From: Pinus tabuliformis
Taxonomy: Eukaryota > Streptophyta > Pinopsida > Pinales > Pinaceae
Direction: 5' to 3'
Assembly (NCBI GenBank): GCA_031772625.1
Contig: CM062820.1
Location: 1,074,339,369-1,074,403,368, forward strand
DNA length: 64,000 bases
The position numbers were made by a program, and so were the translations under genes. Below the pieces are notes generated by a model. It was not told where the DNA came from, did no database searches, and saw only the letters and a list, made by a program, of their open reading frames with translations. Below are positions 1-11,718 of this stretch, piece after piece. Positions within the stretch are counted from its first letter, which is position 1; every line of letters starts with the position of its first letter.

Positions 1-317
1 ATCCGAAGGTCGGTTTGTGAGATATCATCTACCCTAGTTTGATAATGAAGCTGCTAATGCTGATTCTACTGATCTAGGGTTTGCTACTGTTGATATGAAT
101 CAGATTTATTGTAATATTTCTCTTTGCTGAATTATTGAAGATAAAATAAGATTTGATCAAAGGGTTTCCCCACACATTGTGGGGTTTTTCCCTAGCTAGC
201 TGCCACATCTTGTGTCTCTTGTCTTAGCTTGTTTTCTGTCGATCGTTTAATGTTCTATCTGCACTTTACTTTATGTACATGTGATTGCTAATCTGTGGAA
301 TATAATCAGAAAAAGAA
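1..317. other. Unassigned AT-rich sequence, possibly an old LTR end
   Basis: No open frame with a recognisable product is present. A short inverted pair around 165-205 (CCCCACA...TGTGGGG followed by a run of T and CCC) resembles the transcribed end of some plant copia LTRs. I could not pair it with a second copy in this window, so the assignment is only a suggestion. Confidence 0.2.
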
Positions 318-720
318 TTAAAATGTTATAAGCATAGAACATACCATAACATAACAGAGGTGAATATGGGGGTGAAGGAGGAGGAGTAGGCGGAGGCTTT
401 CCCCCATTACCATCATCACCTTTTGGTTATTAGAACTTTCTCCTTGCAACCCTGTTGTTATTTCATTATACAACACTTTCACCATCTCAATCAAATCAAA
501 GAAATCTTTTCTAAAATATCTATCATCCTGAAACATCAATTATTGTCCTTGTCCTTCTTCATGTGCCATGATTTGTGGAGAATGTGGTCTTCGTGAGAAA
601 ACTTGAGGGTTAGGTTCTTCAAGTGATCCTTCTCCTCTTCTCAATCTATACCTTGTAAACATTCAAAAACCTTGCAAAATTTGTCAAACCTTCACAAGAA
701 AAGACCATGCTCTAATACCA
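318..720 (-). pseudogene. Remnant of LTR-retrotransposon gag N-terminus with iMet primer site
   Basis: On the minus strand a primer-binding-like site, TGGTATTAGAGC (709-720; one change from the plant initiator-Met tRNA complement), is followed by a short open stretch of 73 codons (539-318). The peptide has an amphipathic N-terminal helix (FFDLIEMVKVLYNEI) and then a Pro/Ser-rich tail if read through shifts. That layout resembles the start of some plant gypsy gag proteins. There is no capsid core or zinc knuckle before the trace fades. This is probably the 5' end of a truncated minus-strand element whose LTR would begin near 724. Lineage is not certain. Confidence 0.4.
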
Positions 721-723
721 AAC

Positions 724-1039
724 TGATCTAAAAATGAAAGTGAAGGTTTCATTTAACAATTTTCAAGCTAGTTTATGTCCTTTAGGAAATGTATTTTGGT
801 TGCAAAAGTACACAAACTTAAGTTAATTTCTAGAATTTTTAACAGTTAAAAGAGGACAAAAGTGCAACATCAAACACAAGAAAATTGATAACAGAGTTCA
901 CGTATCTTGGGCTACATCTCCAGGTCTAGCTTCTATTGTTGACTGCTTTATTATATGCTCAAATTCTCAAAACATCAACATACAAGCTTCAATTTGTAAA
1001 AACAACACTACCATTGTGTCCAGAATTCTAAAAAATCCC
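724..1039 (-). repeat. Putative LTR remnant next to the 709-720 primer site
   Basis: Sequence directly behind the minus-strand primer site is where a 5' LTR should lie, and it starts with TGAT after a 3-base spacer. No second copy exists in the window, so the LTR call rests only on position. I see no coding signal. Confidence 0.25.
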
Positions 1040-1320
1040 CATCTAGGGAGTTGTTGGTAGCTCCCCTTTTTATAAATAAACAAGCTAAGGAACTCATTAG
1101 GATTCAAATTTTTATTATAGCTAAGAGACCATTGAGTTGAAGAACTTGTGATTGTTATTTTGATGATGTATTTGACATTTCTGGAATGATAATGAGAAGT
1201 TCTCTTTTGATCCAGCACTAAGTTAATTCAGAGGGTTGAAGCTCTTGGGTTAGGGCCCAACCCTAGCAGCAGAGGCCCCTCTCATGTATCTATATTTCTT
1301 CTAGCCTAGAATTTTGATTA
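1040..1320 (+). repeat. Fragment of a family A gypsy LTR
   Basis: Clearly matches the middle of the family A LTRs at 16790-17040, 34270-34510 and 57785-58015. Shared pieces include the TTGTTGGTAGCT start, a TATAAATA-type box, the phrase CTCTTGGGTTAGGGCC and the CCCTAGCAGC or CCTAATCCAAGC stretch before TTGTATTTGTATG. The two ends of the LTR are absent or too diverged to place, so this is a degraded solo or truncated LTR. Confidence 0.6.
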
Positions 1321-2226
1321 GTTGTTGTAGTTCAGTAGAATTTTATTCATATTTTTGTTAGCTTTAGAAGGTTGATTAGTTGTTGCTTATTCATATTTCT
1401 ATTAGCTTAGAAGGTTAATTAGTTGTTGCAGTTCAGTAGAGTAAAATTCATAAAAGAAAATTGTGACTATGACCCATATCTCATCTCCCTCATGGGAGAG
1501 TGATTAGAGGATCCCACCATCACAACCAAAAAGTAGAGTGTGATTTCATGTTCATTACATAGATCAAGTTCTTAGCATTAGTTAGATATTTTTCCAAATT
1601 CAATTCATCTTTTCCACATTTACTTGTAATATTTTGCAAATGAAAAGAGGAACATGTGCATGTGTTATTGCAAGTTTGTTGGATCTGCAGTTAAGGAATT
1701 CTTTCACCAAGTCTATCTAGGGCATTTCCATCATTTTTTTATGCATGCCAACCCATGGTATTGATCAGTATCTTTTGGTCACCATGATCAACCATATTAG
1801 CCAAAATCTAGCCTTCTTGAAGTGTTGGGCTTGGCTACGGGTGTTGAGAACCTTCCCTACATTCCCCACATCCTTCATACAAGTTTCCATCACTTCACCC
1901 TATAATTCTTACCCTCCAAACCCTCTTGGCCAACTTCCTGTAGCATTTCAGGACTTCCTATAGGAGTTACAAGAATCATGTAGAAACATCTTGTAGCACA
2001 CCTGTAACAATGTGTTTTGACCCTATTTTGACCTGCAATGATAGCATAGCTTAGTTTAGGAGTAGGTTGGCCCTTCAACTTGGACTCCATGACCAGAAGT
2101 ACCACCTAGGCCATTCCCTTCATTCCTTTTCCTTTCCTGCAAGGTCAAATAACATTAGTTCTTTCATTTTGAATTTAGGAATTAGAACTTTACTTAATCT
2201 GCAAGTGTAAATTAGTTAGTTAATGC
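1321..2226. other. Non-coding, locally duplicated sequence
   Basis: Two or three imperfect copies of a unit of about 55 bp containing TTAGAAGGTTGATTAGTTGTTG lie at 1300-1440. Near 1930-2000 there are palindromic CCTGTAG/CCTATAGGA motifs like those of the family A LTR, so part of this may be the rest of the LTR fragment at 1040-1320. I find no supported gene. Confidence 0.3.
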
Positions 2227-2812
2227 AATCCTATGACATACATTTTGTCACGTCAATTTCTGGGGGGCAAATATTAGAAATGGATTGTCATTTTGCAGGA
2301 GTTTGATTTGGAATTCATCAAATCCAAATCAAAGAAATCTCTAGTTTTTTCCGAGCTTCTTTGCGACCTTCCCTCTACCAATATCGATTCAACAACAAAA
2401 CCATCAATTCCGGATGAGTCTCTGTTTTTTAATTCATCATCTAACCCATGGTATGAAGATATATTGATCTATCTCGAGACCCAAAATGGAATGTTTCATA
2501 TTGCAACCCTATGACATACAGTTTTTCATGTCAATTTCTCGAGGGAAATATTCGAAATGTATTGTCTTCTTGCAGGAGTATGAGTCAGAATTCATCAAAT
2601 CCAAATCAAAGAAATATCTAGTTTTTTCCAAGCTTCTTTGCGACCTTCCCTCTACTGATATCAATTCAACAATGGAACCATCAATTCTGGATGAGTCTCT
2701 GTTTCTGATTTCATCATCTGACCTGTGGTATGGAGATATACTGATCTATCTCCAGACCCAAAATTTTCGGCCCGATACCGCTCGCTCGCAACATCGACTT
2801 ATACGATACTAA
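2227..2812 (+). pseudogene. G1 gypsy pol: RNase H/integrase connection, tandemly duplicated
   Basis: Two successive copies of about 277 bp (2227-2503 and 2504-2780) encode the segment linking RNase H to integrase in Ty3/gypsy pol. Both read LLQEYDLEF-like, KSKSKK, ELLCDLPST and WYEDILIYLQTQ. Copy 2 continues into RPDTARSQ..RIRY and the rest of pol; copy 1 ends abruptly. The upstream RT and the catalytic part of RNase H are missing, so the element is 5'-truncated. Copy 2 looks like the original, because it is contiguous with the integrase zinc finger. Confidence 0.7.
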
Positions 2813-3959
2813 GCCAAATATTATCTGATCATTTGTGACATCCTTTACTGTTGTGGTATTGATACGATTTTACGAAGGTGCCTCACCCATGAGGAAGTCG
2901 AGAAAGTTTTGAATGATTCCCATTCTGGTGCTTCTGGTGGACATTTATCTGCTTATGCTACTACACAGAAGATTCTCTGCGCTGGTTACTTCTCGCCAAC
3001 CATATTCAATGATTGCATTATTGTTGTCATGCATGCTAGGTCTTTGACCGTAAGACTCGATTACCATCTGCACCACTACATCATATCATCACTGTTGGAC
3101 CATTTGCAAAATGGGGCATCGATTTTATGACATGTAACCCTACCTTGGTCGGGGGGCATGGGTATATTATTATCGCCATTGATTATTTTATGAAATGCGC
3201 CGAGGCCATGCCTACATTAAACAATAGTGGTGAGACGACTACTCTTTTTTTCTTCAACCATATGGTTGCACGGTTTGGTGTACTAGAAGCTATAGTTACA
3301 GATCATGGTTCACATTTTCGCAACCATATGATGACTGAATTGACTGCCAAGTTAGGACTTTCCCATGATAATTCTACTCCTTATTATCCACAAGCTAATG
3401 GACATTTTGAAGCTATCAACAAAATCCTTCATGGAATGATTCAACGAATGATAGGAGTTCATAAACAAAACTGGCATTTAATCATGTACTCGACTTTGTG
3501 GGCTTACCGAACATAGTTGAGAAATGCAACTGGATTCATACCTTTTCAATTGGTGTATGGTTTGGAGACAATATTTCCTGTAAAATGTAAAATTTCATCA
3601 TTAAAACTCATGATTTACCTCTTGCCCGACACTTCTGATGAAGAAGCATGTTTCTTAGAACTCATCCATCTCGATGAAACATGTCATGAACCGCATTGGC
3701 TAAAAAAGAACATAAGAAACGAATAAAGGTGCAATATGAATGAAATGTCAAGCCTCGCATTTTCTCAGAAGGAGACTTGTTCTCGCTTTATGATCACGAA
3801 GTTGATAAACTAGGAGCAGGGAAATTTGAACATTATGGATGGGCCCCTATATTGTCAAGTGCGTTTTGGTGAAAGGCGCTCATGAGTTAGTTGGTTATGA
3901 TGGAATTCCATTGTCGCAGCCCCAAAACAGGTTGTATTTGAAACATTACTATGCTTGAT
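2813..3959 (+). pseudogene. G1 gypsy integrase (zinc finger, DDE core, C-terminal domain)
   Basis: Integrase inserts retroelement cDNA into the chromosome. The order is: an HHCC-like finger (HSGASGGH then, after a frameshift near 3025, CHAC); a core with all three acidic residues visible (AIDYF, VTDHGS, HFEAIN) at about 3180-3410; ALWAYRT and FQLVYGLE; then the C-terminal segment with LGAGKFE and LKHYYA ending at a TGA at 3957. Stops at 3514 and 3724 and at least one frameshift make it non-functional. Protein features fit a Tat/Athila-like gypsy rather than a chromovirus: I see no chromodomain. Confidence 0.75.
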
Positions 3960-4069
3960 TTTGTGTAGTAATAAACATTGTATATATCATTTGATTGCAT
4001 GTGTGTGTGTTACAGTGTGACTTTTAGATTTTTTATGTGTTTAAGTAATCCACTTTGCATTTGTTGCAT

Positions 4070-4485
4070 ATGTCGAAATATTTGGAACCATTTGTTGGTT
4101 ATGTTGATGGTGCTAGTCATAGTACGCATAACCTATCTTCTGCAACATGGGCTATATTCGCTCCAAGTGGCAAGTTAGAGAGTTTTCAAGGGATTTGGAT
4201 CGGTCATTCTACGAACAATATTGCTGAGTATAGAGCATTGATCAAACTCGTCTCTGATGCCATTTTTCTTGGCATTCGCTGAATCATCATTAAGTTGGAC
4301 TCACAACTTGTCATAATGCAACTTACAAATGTTTATACCGTCTAAAATCCAACTATTTATCGTATGTTCCTTAGAGTTCGTCTCTTGGAAAGACATTTTG
4401 ATTACGTGGAATATCAACACATTTCCAGGAACTTTAACACATTAATTGATTCATTAGAAAACTATGTGTTAAACAGACATTTATA
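4070..4485 (+). pseudogene. RNase H-like ORF located after integrase (aRNH type)
   Basis: About 110 bp after the integrase stop a new frame begins with MSKYLEPFVGYVDGAS. It shows the four acidic positions of an RNase H fold: D in YVDGAS, E in NIAEYRA, D in IKLDSQLV and D in the NTLID tail. This is the 'archaeal-type' RNase H layout seen as a second RNase H in Tat-clade gypsy elements. Stops at 4280, near 4341 and near 4449 break it. Its position downstream of integrase, as a separate ORF, is the unusual point. The 110 bp gap contains a GTGTGTGTTACAG stretch that could be a 3' splice site, but this is speculation. Confidence 0.65.
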
Positions 4486-4761
4486 GCACGTGTAAAAGTA
4501 AATTTTCAATTCACATCAATAGTTGAATAGGATAACAAATAACCATATAAAAACACTGAAAGTAAAATAGATAGATGTTTAAAGTTTTTAGAAAATTTGT
4601 GTCCAAGACATGTTGGTCATTTGACCTTAAAACTCAAAATGTATATAGAAAAACATCCGAAGTAGACTTGTTGATGCTCATGATAACAGGTCACAGCCTG
4701 AGCTATCATGTGTAACAGCCTCATCCAATGGCAAGGTGCACCAATAGTATGGCGCTGCAGT
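4486..4761. other. Spacer between G1 and E5
   Basis: AT-rich sequence with no open frame, LTR end or repeat copy that I can recognise. It may be the untranslated 3' part of G1. Confidence 0.3.
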
Positions 4762-6142
4762 TGTTGGTGCACTAAGATGTGTTTTTATAGATAATCTTAA
4801 TTCCTACATTAATTTTCAACCCAAGGTAAGTCTTTTTATCTCAAGAGTGTCAGCATAATCTATGCAGTGAAATTAGAGGTTAACTGAAGATAAATTGTTG
4901 CAATCACTAATAACTATATTTTCAACTTAAGACACACAACTCTTCAAGAAATAACTAGGGAAAAATAACTCTGAAAGAACACTTAACACACTCTGCAATT
5001 TTGTCTACTTATTCCAAAATTAAATGAATCTAAATGTGAATGCAAAGAATCACGCTTGGCAATATTCAAATAGAATTAAAGCTAACTCACTCGATCAAGA
5101 AAGAGAACTATAACAATTGAACAACAATGTTAATCTATCGCAAATTAGAATTGAACGACAAATCCTAATTGAATGACAATCTTGATTGAACAAAAATTCT
5201 CAATTGAACAACAATCCCGATCGAACGACAATTCTTAATTGAACAACAATCAAGCAAACATGATAAATGACTTCTAAACAACAACTGTTTTCTATCAGTG
5301 GACTATGAAAATTAATTGACACTATCTCTAATATCTATGGTATCATAACTCAAAAGGAACAACAATCTACTCTGAAACTAATATAACCAATCAAATCATA
5401 GCATTATTCAGATACATCACATAAGTATGAATCGAAATGAACAACAATATGAATTGAAATCATCAATCGTCACGATAAGAGAAATAATATTAACTTAATA
5501 TTAACAATCAATAAATATTCAAATGGAAAGATTATAACACAGGGAAGCAATAGAAATTCTCTTGACTGGGCTGAGATTCGCCCGAAGTCTCTACTAAGGA
5601 ATACTAAGAATATAAGTGAATATCAAATGCAGTCTTTCATTAATATGAGTAACAAGATTACAACATCACCGAGATAAAAGTAGGATATGTCTAAAAAATA
5701 ATGATTATACATTACATAAGTATGAACTGAACTTTGTTTTCCTTTCAACCTTATATATAATAGTAAGAGAGGAAACTAGAGAAAAGTGAATCCTCAGGAT
5801 CAGGGGATCTTGAAGATTTCGCAATACATAATCTAAATATGTCATGAAATAGTATTAGTTTTCCTGGTCTCTCGCTGTCTTGCCTATGTCAGACACTGTC
5901 TTTCCCTTTTACAACCTGGTGCTGCTCTGTAAAATGAACAACAATTGACCGTCTTTTACTCACAAGGATAGTAAAAAGTTAGTTTCCAGTGCCAGATTTA
6001 TCTAAATTGTTACCAAGTGCTTTCATCCAACTTTAGCTATAATTTCATTTATTTCAGTTCATAAACAGAGATAATCATGTAAGGATAAATATGAAATAAA
6101 GCAATTACTGAGGAGAAAATATACCTTTTTCTTGACCCAACA
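4762..6142 (-). repeat. E5 3' LTR
   Basis: Aligned along its length with 13713-15105. It starts TGTTGGTGCACTAAGA and ends ACCCAACA on the plus strand. A cluster of ATTGAAC(G/A)ACAAT-like motifs at 5113-5245 is shared with the other LTR and echoes the array at 10731-11618. Confidence 0.9.
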
Positions 6143-9100
6143 TACTCTCTAGCTTACCTTGTTGCATGTCCTCATGAAATTAAATAGTTGATGTGTAGTT
6201 GAGTTAGGGAGTAGGCAGAATATACCCCCCCTTATAATGTCTGAAGCCATTTTTCTTCTTTAATATAATAAAAGCCCGAGTAACATCATGATCCTTCAAG
6301 GTGTAATCACAACAATACTTATCTAGAGGATACCATATGGTTGGAGTCCTATACTAACATCCTATCCATTCAGGTCCCATAGTCAAAATCATATTACTAT
6401 ATTTATAGAAACGAGAGGAGGCATCTTTAAAGTTCTGATATCCAAATGGTTCTCAGTTTCTAATAGTAATGTTGGAGGCTTCCAACCTTTGTCTAGCTGC
6501 AAATAAGGTTTCCTCCTTAATCTCTTGGAAATACTCATTTCTAGCGTGTATAACATCTATATGGAATGGACCTAGTTGGCCTATAATACCAACTCATTTC
6601 ATGAATTTCTTGTGTTTAATCAAGAGCTGCAGGGGTTTGGTTGGTTCCCCTATCACCCATAGGTCAATTCTTTATGCATGTCTCCTAAACGTATTGTGGG
6701 CCTTGGCCCACTTGATTTGATTAGTAGCGAAAGAGAGAAATGTCTAGAGTTGCACATCCCCTATAAAGGGGCCAGGGTCACTGTCCTTGTCATCTTCCAG
6801 AAAGAAATTGTGCATATACAACTCATAAAGGAGACATTGTACCTACTCCATTTGTTCTCTAAATCATTTGACAAAATCCGGAGTGGTTTTGATTTCCACA
6901 GGCTTACCAACCTTAGTAGCTTTTATTTTTAGCAGTAGGAACCTTTCCAAGAGGTATAGGGCATAATTTGTAGCAGGGGATCTACCTGACAAGGTATTTG
7001 AATAGAGAGAGAAGACAATTTCCAACTACTCTTTAGCCTTTTGTAATTTCTCCTGTTCTTTCTCAACCTTTTTCTGTTCAACCCTGAACTAAGAAAAGGT
7101 TTCATCCTCAATTATGGTTAGTGCCACAAAATTTTTCTTTAATTCTTGATGTATCTTTAGGGGCACTACCTCCTCCTTGTATTGGGCTAATTCCTGATGT
7201 GCCTTTAGTAATTCATTCTGCAATCTTCTAATAAATACTTCCTTGATTAAGGGAGTATAGATAGGTGTTTCTTCGGTTTGGGTTTCTGCTTCCTGGGTCT
7301 CCATGGGATCAGTCTGAATAGCAACTTCAGCTACCTCTTGAATCATGCAATGATCAATTGGAATGTCCTCTTCAGCATCTATTTGAATAGTAGTATCCAT
7401 GGTAGGGTGGTCCATTTGGGTCTCCCATGAGAAAACACAGGGGTCCTTGGTTTGCATTTCAGCATCTTCTACAAGGCACGACTCTGTTTGAGTTTCCTTT
7501 GGACAAGCCAAAAAGATCCTCAGTTTGGGTCTCAATGTTCCTTCCAGAAAAATGTTTTGTCTATGTGCCTGTGGTCTCTTTTTCTACTTTCAAATTATTG
7601 GCTCTAATGGCCTCCTTTAACCACTACCTTAGTTTCCCAATTATTTGCTTCTATTTCCTATACTTCTTAAGTACTTTTCTGAGCCTGTCCCTGTAGGACT
7701 TCTTTATCCTGGGACTTCCAACTAGTGATGGGTTAACTGCATTATCCTCTAGTTCCTGTACAGGTGGTAATGTGTCGGCAGAGGGTTCCATCTAGAACTA
7801 TATCTCCCGAGGGAGCTTCATCTTCTAACTCTACCTTATCATGGATTTCTCTTTTAGGAGACCCCAATACAACGATGTCTCTTGAACAATTGTCATTCTC
7901 TGGATTTTCTTCTGGGTAGGCCTCATCCTTAGGGGACTTAGAAAAAATATTGTTACCTAGTTGATTTTCATCTACTAGGGTTTCATTTACAAGGTTTTCT
8001 TCAGCGGGGAGTCCATTGGACCAGTGTCTGCTACCCAATTTTCTCCTTTAGTGACATCTTCTTCATGTATCTCCGCTTCAAGGGGTTTTCCACAAAAGGA
8101 ATTGGTTCCCTCTATTCTTCCATGGAATCAGTGCATGGCAGGTTTTGCTCATGACCAGGGCTGTCAGCAGGGGTAGACTAGTTGGGGGTGCAATTCTGTT
8201 CCTCAGCATTCCCGGATTGTTCTTTACCTTCTCCAAATATCCCCATGTTTTCCAATACGCTGGCCACTTCCTCCTCATAATCTTGCAAAAGGGAAGTTTT
8301 TGGACTTGTAGGTGGTGTGCGGGATGCTCCAACCTCATCTGCTTGAATTTGGATGCTTCATTGGGCTCTCACTCGCACAGAGCACCTACGTTTTTCTAGG
8401 TTCAAGAGCACGGAGGAGTTCTTTCTTTTAGTGTCTTTCTCAGACCTAGGGTTATTAGCACTTGTTGCTTTGTTACTGTGTTTTTTGTGGTTGGAGCTAA
8501 GGTAGGATTTATAACATTATCCCAAGTTAACTTCCGTTGGGCCATTCCGTTCATAATAACTAATTTAATCAATCAATGATGGTTGATTACTTTGTGTGGG
8601 TCCTTGGCTATCCTAACTCGATAAGCGACATCATGTAATAGGGAATTCAAGTAAAATGACAAATTAACTAAAAATTTCTCTTTTAAAATGGATATAAGTT
8701 TCAATTGGTGGGCTTTACCACATTTTGTCGAATGTCACATGTAATGTATCTTTGCACGATGATGGCCAATTCTTGCCATGACTGCCTTAACACCGAAGGA
8801 TGGATCCCTTTTCCTGCCTGCACCAATTTCTCTCCTGGATCCTAGAATACTTCAATCGCATTGTGCAGAAGGATATGTTTTTCTGTCCATTTCGTTCCTT
8901 CAGCCGGAAGTCCAGTTACTTTGCCTATGACTGTTTCAGAAACTGTTATACTTATGCCTCTGACTTTCGTGCTACCATTCTGCGAATTCTTCAGAAATTC
9001 CAACGTCAGCCCCTCATGAAAATCCTGCAACCTATTCAGATATTGCATCCATCCCGCACGCTCAAGAATTGCATGAGCTTGATATGATATCATAAGTACA

Positions 9101-9318
9101 AGAGGTTCATTCCCCACAGCTCTTCTTCCCATGGATGTTGTACGTGTAACTAGTTTGCTTGTATGCAATTGTTTTACACTTCCACAATTCAAATAACAAC
9201 AGGAAAACATTACATCAATTAATAGAAAAATGACAATATTTTGGGATTTAATATCATATTTAGTTAATGCATTGGTCTTGTCAACCATACTTAATGCAGG
9301 ATCATGTCTGCATACCAA
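6143..9318 (-). pseudogene. E5 accessory ORF (putative plant transposon protein-like), broken
   Basis: Read from 9318 downward. The best-preserved block is 9130-8845, with WMQYLNRLQ, LTLEFLKN, VRGISITVSETVI and VTGLPAEGTKW. A stop at 8842 replaces a codon within FxDPGEKL; translation then resumes with HPSVLRQSW, IIVQRYITCDIR and YIHFKREI. The pattern (aromatic helix, RG-S-I strand, xLPxG..W, then a YITC/ISCEGR block) matches the accessory ORFs of A1 and A2. The remaining 8340-6930 encodes acidic, Glu-rich low-complexity sequence in several frames (for example 7535-7089, with IQTDPMETQEAETQTEE), ending with KVGKPVEIKTTPDFVK near 6930. Many stops. I think this is the domain family catalogued as 'putative plant transposon protein'. 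Its function is unknown. Confidence 0.6.
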
Positions 9319-10730
9319 CCATAATGGTTTTTGTCCTTACCCCAATCAGAAATACTTGCTAATTATTACTCATTCATAATCATCATTTAGTCCTTCCCCA
9401 GAAGTTAATTCAAATGATTATGACACAATTGTTCTTAACTATCACACATGCCATGCATACACAAGTCATCCCCCTTATGACTAGAAAAGGGTGTCGACCT
9501 CCTTTCAACATGTGAAAAGAAAGCGAAAGCATTAATAAGACATAAATGTCAGCAACCAATTCTAAAACCAACATGTTAATCAATAAATCAATTAAAGCAA
9601 TACACATCATTGGATGTGAAATGGATGAAAAGAAATTAGAACAAAGATTTTAATACATTATGTCAAAATATTTTCGACGGAATTGGTATTAATGACAAAG
9701 GCATAATCAACAATATATATTAATGATGAATGTAAAATGATTGGACAATTTGGAATATAATGAATATATGATATAAGTTTACAATGCAGATCAACTTGTA
9801 AGAGTGCTGCTCAAATGGAAAATTCCCTTTACAAATAAATCCATGACTGAAAAGAGCTTAATAACATTTAGCAATGTAAGATGATATCTCAATACCATAA
9901 GCAGAGTCGCTGCTGCTAGCAGGTGTTCATAGCCTCAACAGGGTTTCTTTTTAACCCCACAAATGAGCCAGAGTTCTCCTTTTAGAATGTAGATGGTTCT
10001 TCTTTTTCTTTTCATAAAGAGACAACTATGCTAGCATGGTGACCAAATGACCGTAGTGCCATTCACCAGGATATAACAAAGTGATCAGTCTGGCTCGTGA
10101 TGAGACTCCCCTACCCTTCTAACAATTTTAAGCATTAAGAAGGTCATTACCTTGGTTTGGTAGCCAAATTGGAATGTCACTTGTTAGATCGTGACGGTCA
10201 TGGTAGTTTGACTCATGATGAGACCCCCTATCCTTTTTAAGACAATGTTTGATTCTTTTTCACATCTCATTATGTCCATTTTTCTAGTGGAATTTTTATT
10301 TATTAAAGAGAGGGAGGCCCATTTGCTCCTTAAGAGTCAGGGATGGTATAAGAAGTAAGAAGATGTCAATGAAAGTTTATACTCTTACCCGATATCATCA
10401 TGTTAATGAGATTTATCCAATTGGCAGTGTAAAAACATAAGCCATCATGGTCTAAAAATAATGAATCATTTTATGATGTGTCCAAAGAAGAGATGTTTAG
10501 TCAGTCATTATAAAGATACACCATATCATCTTTGGAACATAGATACCCATCAAATGGTTGCATGAGTCATAATGATATTGTTATTACTATTTTTTCTTAC
10601 ATCAAGCACAAATCCATTCAAATGGTGTTTATTCACAATACAAAGGAGAAAGAAAAAATATATGACATCATGACCGCTAAGAAAAATTGACAATTTATTC
10701 TATGAAAATGACAAAAATGGTTGTTCAATT
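9319..10730. other. E5 non-coding interior
   Basis: No coding frame. Around 10030-10220 there are two similar blocks containing TGACC, a run of A or C, and (T/C)CATGATGAGAC. One, read on the minus strand (about 10045-10080), can pair TGGTGA with TCACCA. It is not the GTGAAAACCTC hairpin of family A. Short AT-rich stretches and microsatellite-like runs fill the rest. Confidence 0.35.
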
Positions 10731-11618
10731 CATTGAAAAACAATTATTCAATCGTTTGAACAACAAAAATCGCAAACATAAGTGTTTTTCAATCGATTGA
10801 ACAACAAAAAAATTGCAAACAAAAATGTTGTTCATTCAATTGAACGACAATCGTTCAATCATTTGAATGGCAAAATAAAAAAGTAAAATGTGTTGTTCAA
10901 TTGATTGAACGCCAAGAAAAAAAAACAAAAACAAAAATTTGTTGTTCAAATGTTTGAATGGCAATCATTCAATCATTTGAATGGCAAAATAAATAAATAA
11001 ATGTGTTGTTCAATCGATTGAATGAAAATCGTTCAATCGTTTGAACAACAAAATAAAAAACAAAAATGTGTTGTTGAATCAATTGAACGGCAAAATAAAA
11101 AACAAAAATGTGTTGTTCAATCGATTTAACGGCAATTGTTCAATCGTTTGAACAGAAAAATCAAAAACAAAAATATGATGTTCAATTGATTAAATGACAA
11201 TTGCTCAATCATTTTAACGGAAAAATCAAAATAAAAAATGTGTTGTTCAATCAATTGAACGATAATCGTTCAATCATTTGTACGAAAAAATCAAAAACAA
11301 AAATGCATTGTTCAATCGATTGAACAGAAATCATTCAATCATTTCAACGGAAAAATAAAAAACAAAAATGTGTTTTTCAATCGATTGATCGACAATCGTT
11401 CAATCGTTTGAATGACAAAATCAAAGAAACAAAAATGTCTTGTTCAATCGATTTAATGACAGTGGTTCAATTGTTTGAACGGAAAAATCAAAAACAAAAA
11501 TGTGATGTTCAATCGATTCAAGGGCAATCATTCAATCATTTGAATGGAAAAATCAAAGAAACAAAAATGTGTTGTTCAATCGATTGAACGGAAATCATTC
11601 AATCATTTGAACAACACT
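10731..11618. repeat. Tandem array, about 15 units of about 65 bp, with TTCAATCGATTGAA palindromes
   Basis: Units start at roughly 10731, 10786, 10830, 10897, 10943, 11008, 11073, 11115, 11180, 11245, 11310, 11375, 11442, 11507 and 11574. A typical unit is GTTG + TTCAATCGATTGAACG + ACAATC + GTTCAATCRTTTGAACG + an A-rich tail ending AAAAATGTG. Each full unit thus holds one near-perfect 14 bp palindrome and one imperfect one. Some units are shortened (10786, 10897, 11073). It lies between integrase and the accessory ORF of E5. Confidence 0.9.
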
Positions 11619-11718
11619 TATTAAGAAATAAAACTCTCATATTTACATGGTAATGTCTACTCTTAATTGCAACCAATCGAAAAGAGTATATACATTATTT
11701 ACAATTTCTAACGAGATC

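Noticed and set aside
4757-4766. Target duplication for E5
   Set aside because: GCAGT and ATAGC do not match. CAATAG near both ends is offset and looks coincidental.
10731-11618. CRISPR-like regular repeats
   Set aside because: Units are contiguous degenerate tandem repeats without unique spacers, inside a plant retrotransposon.
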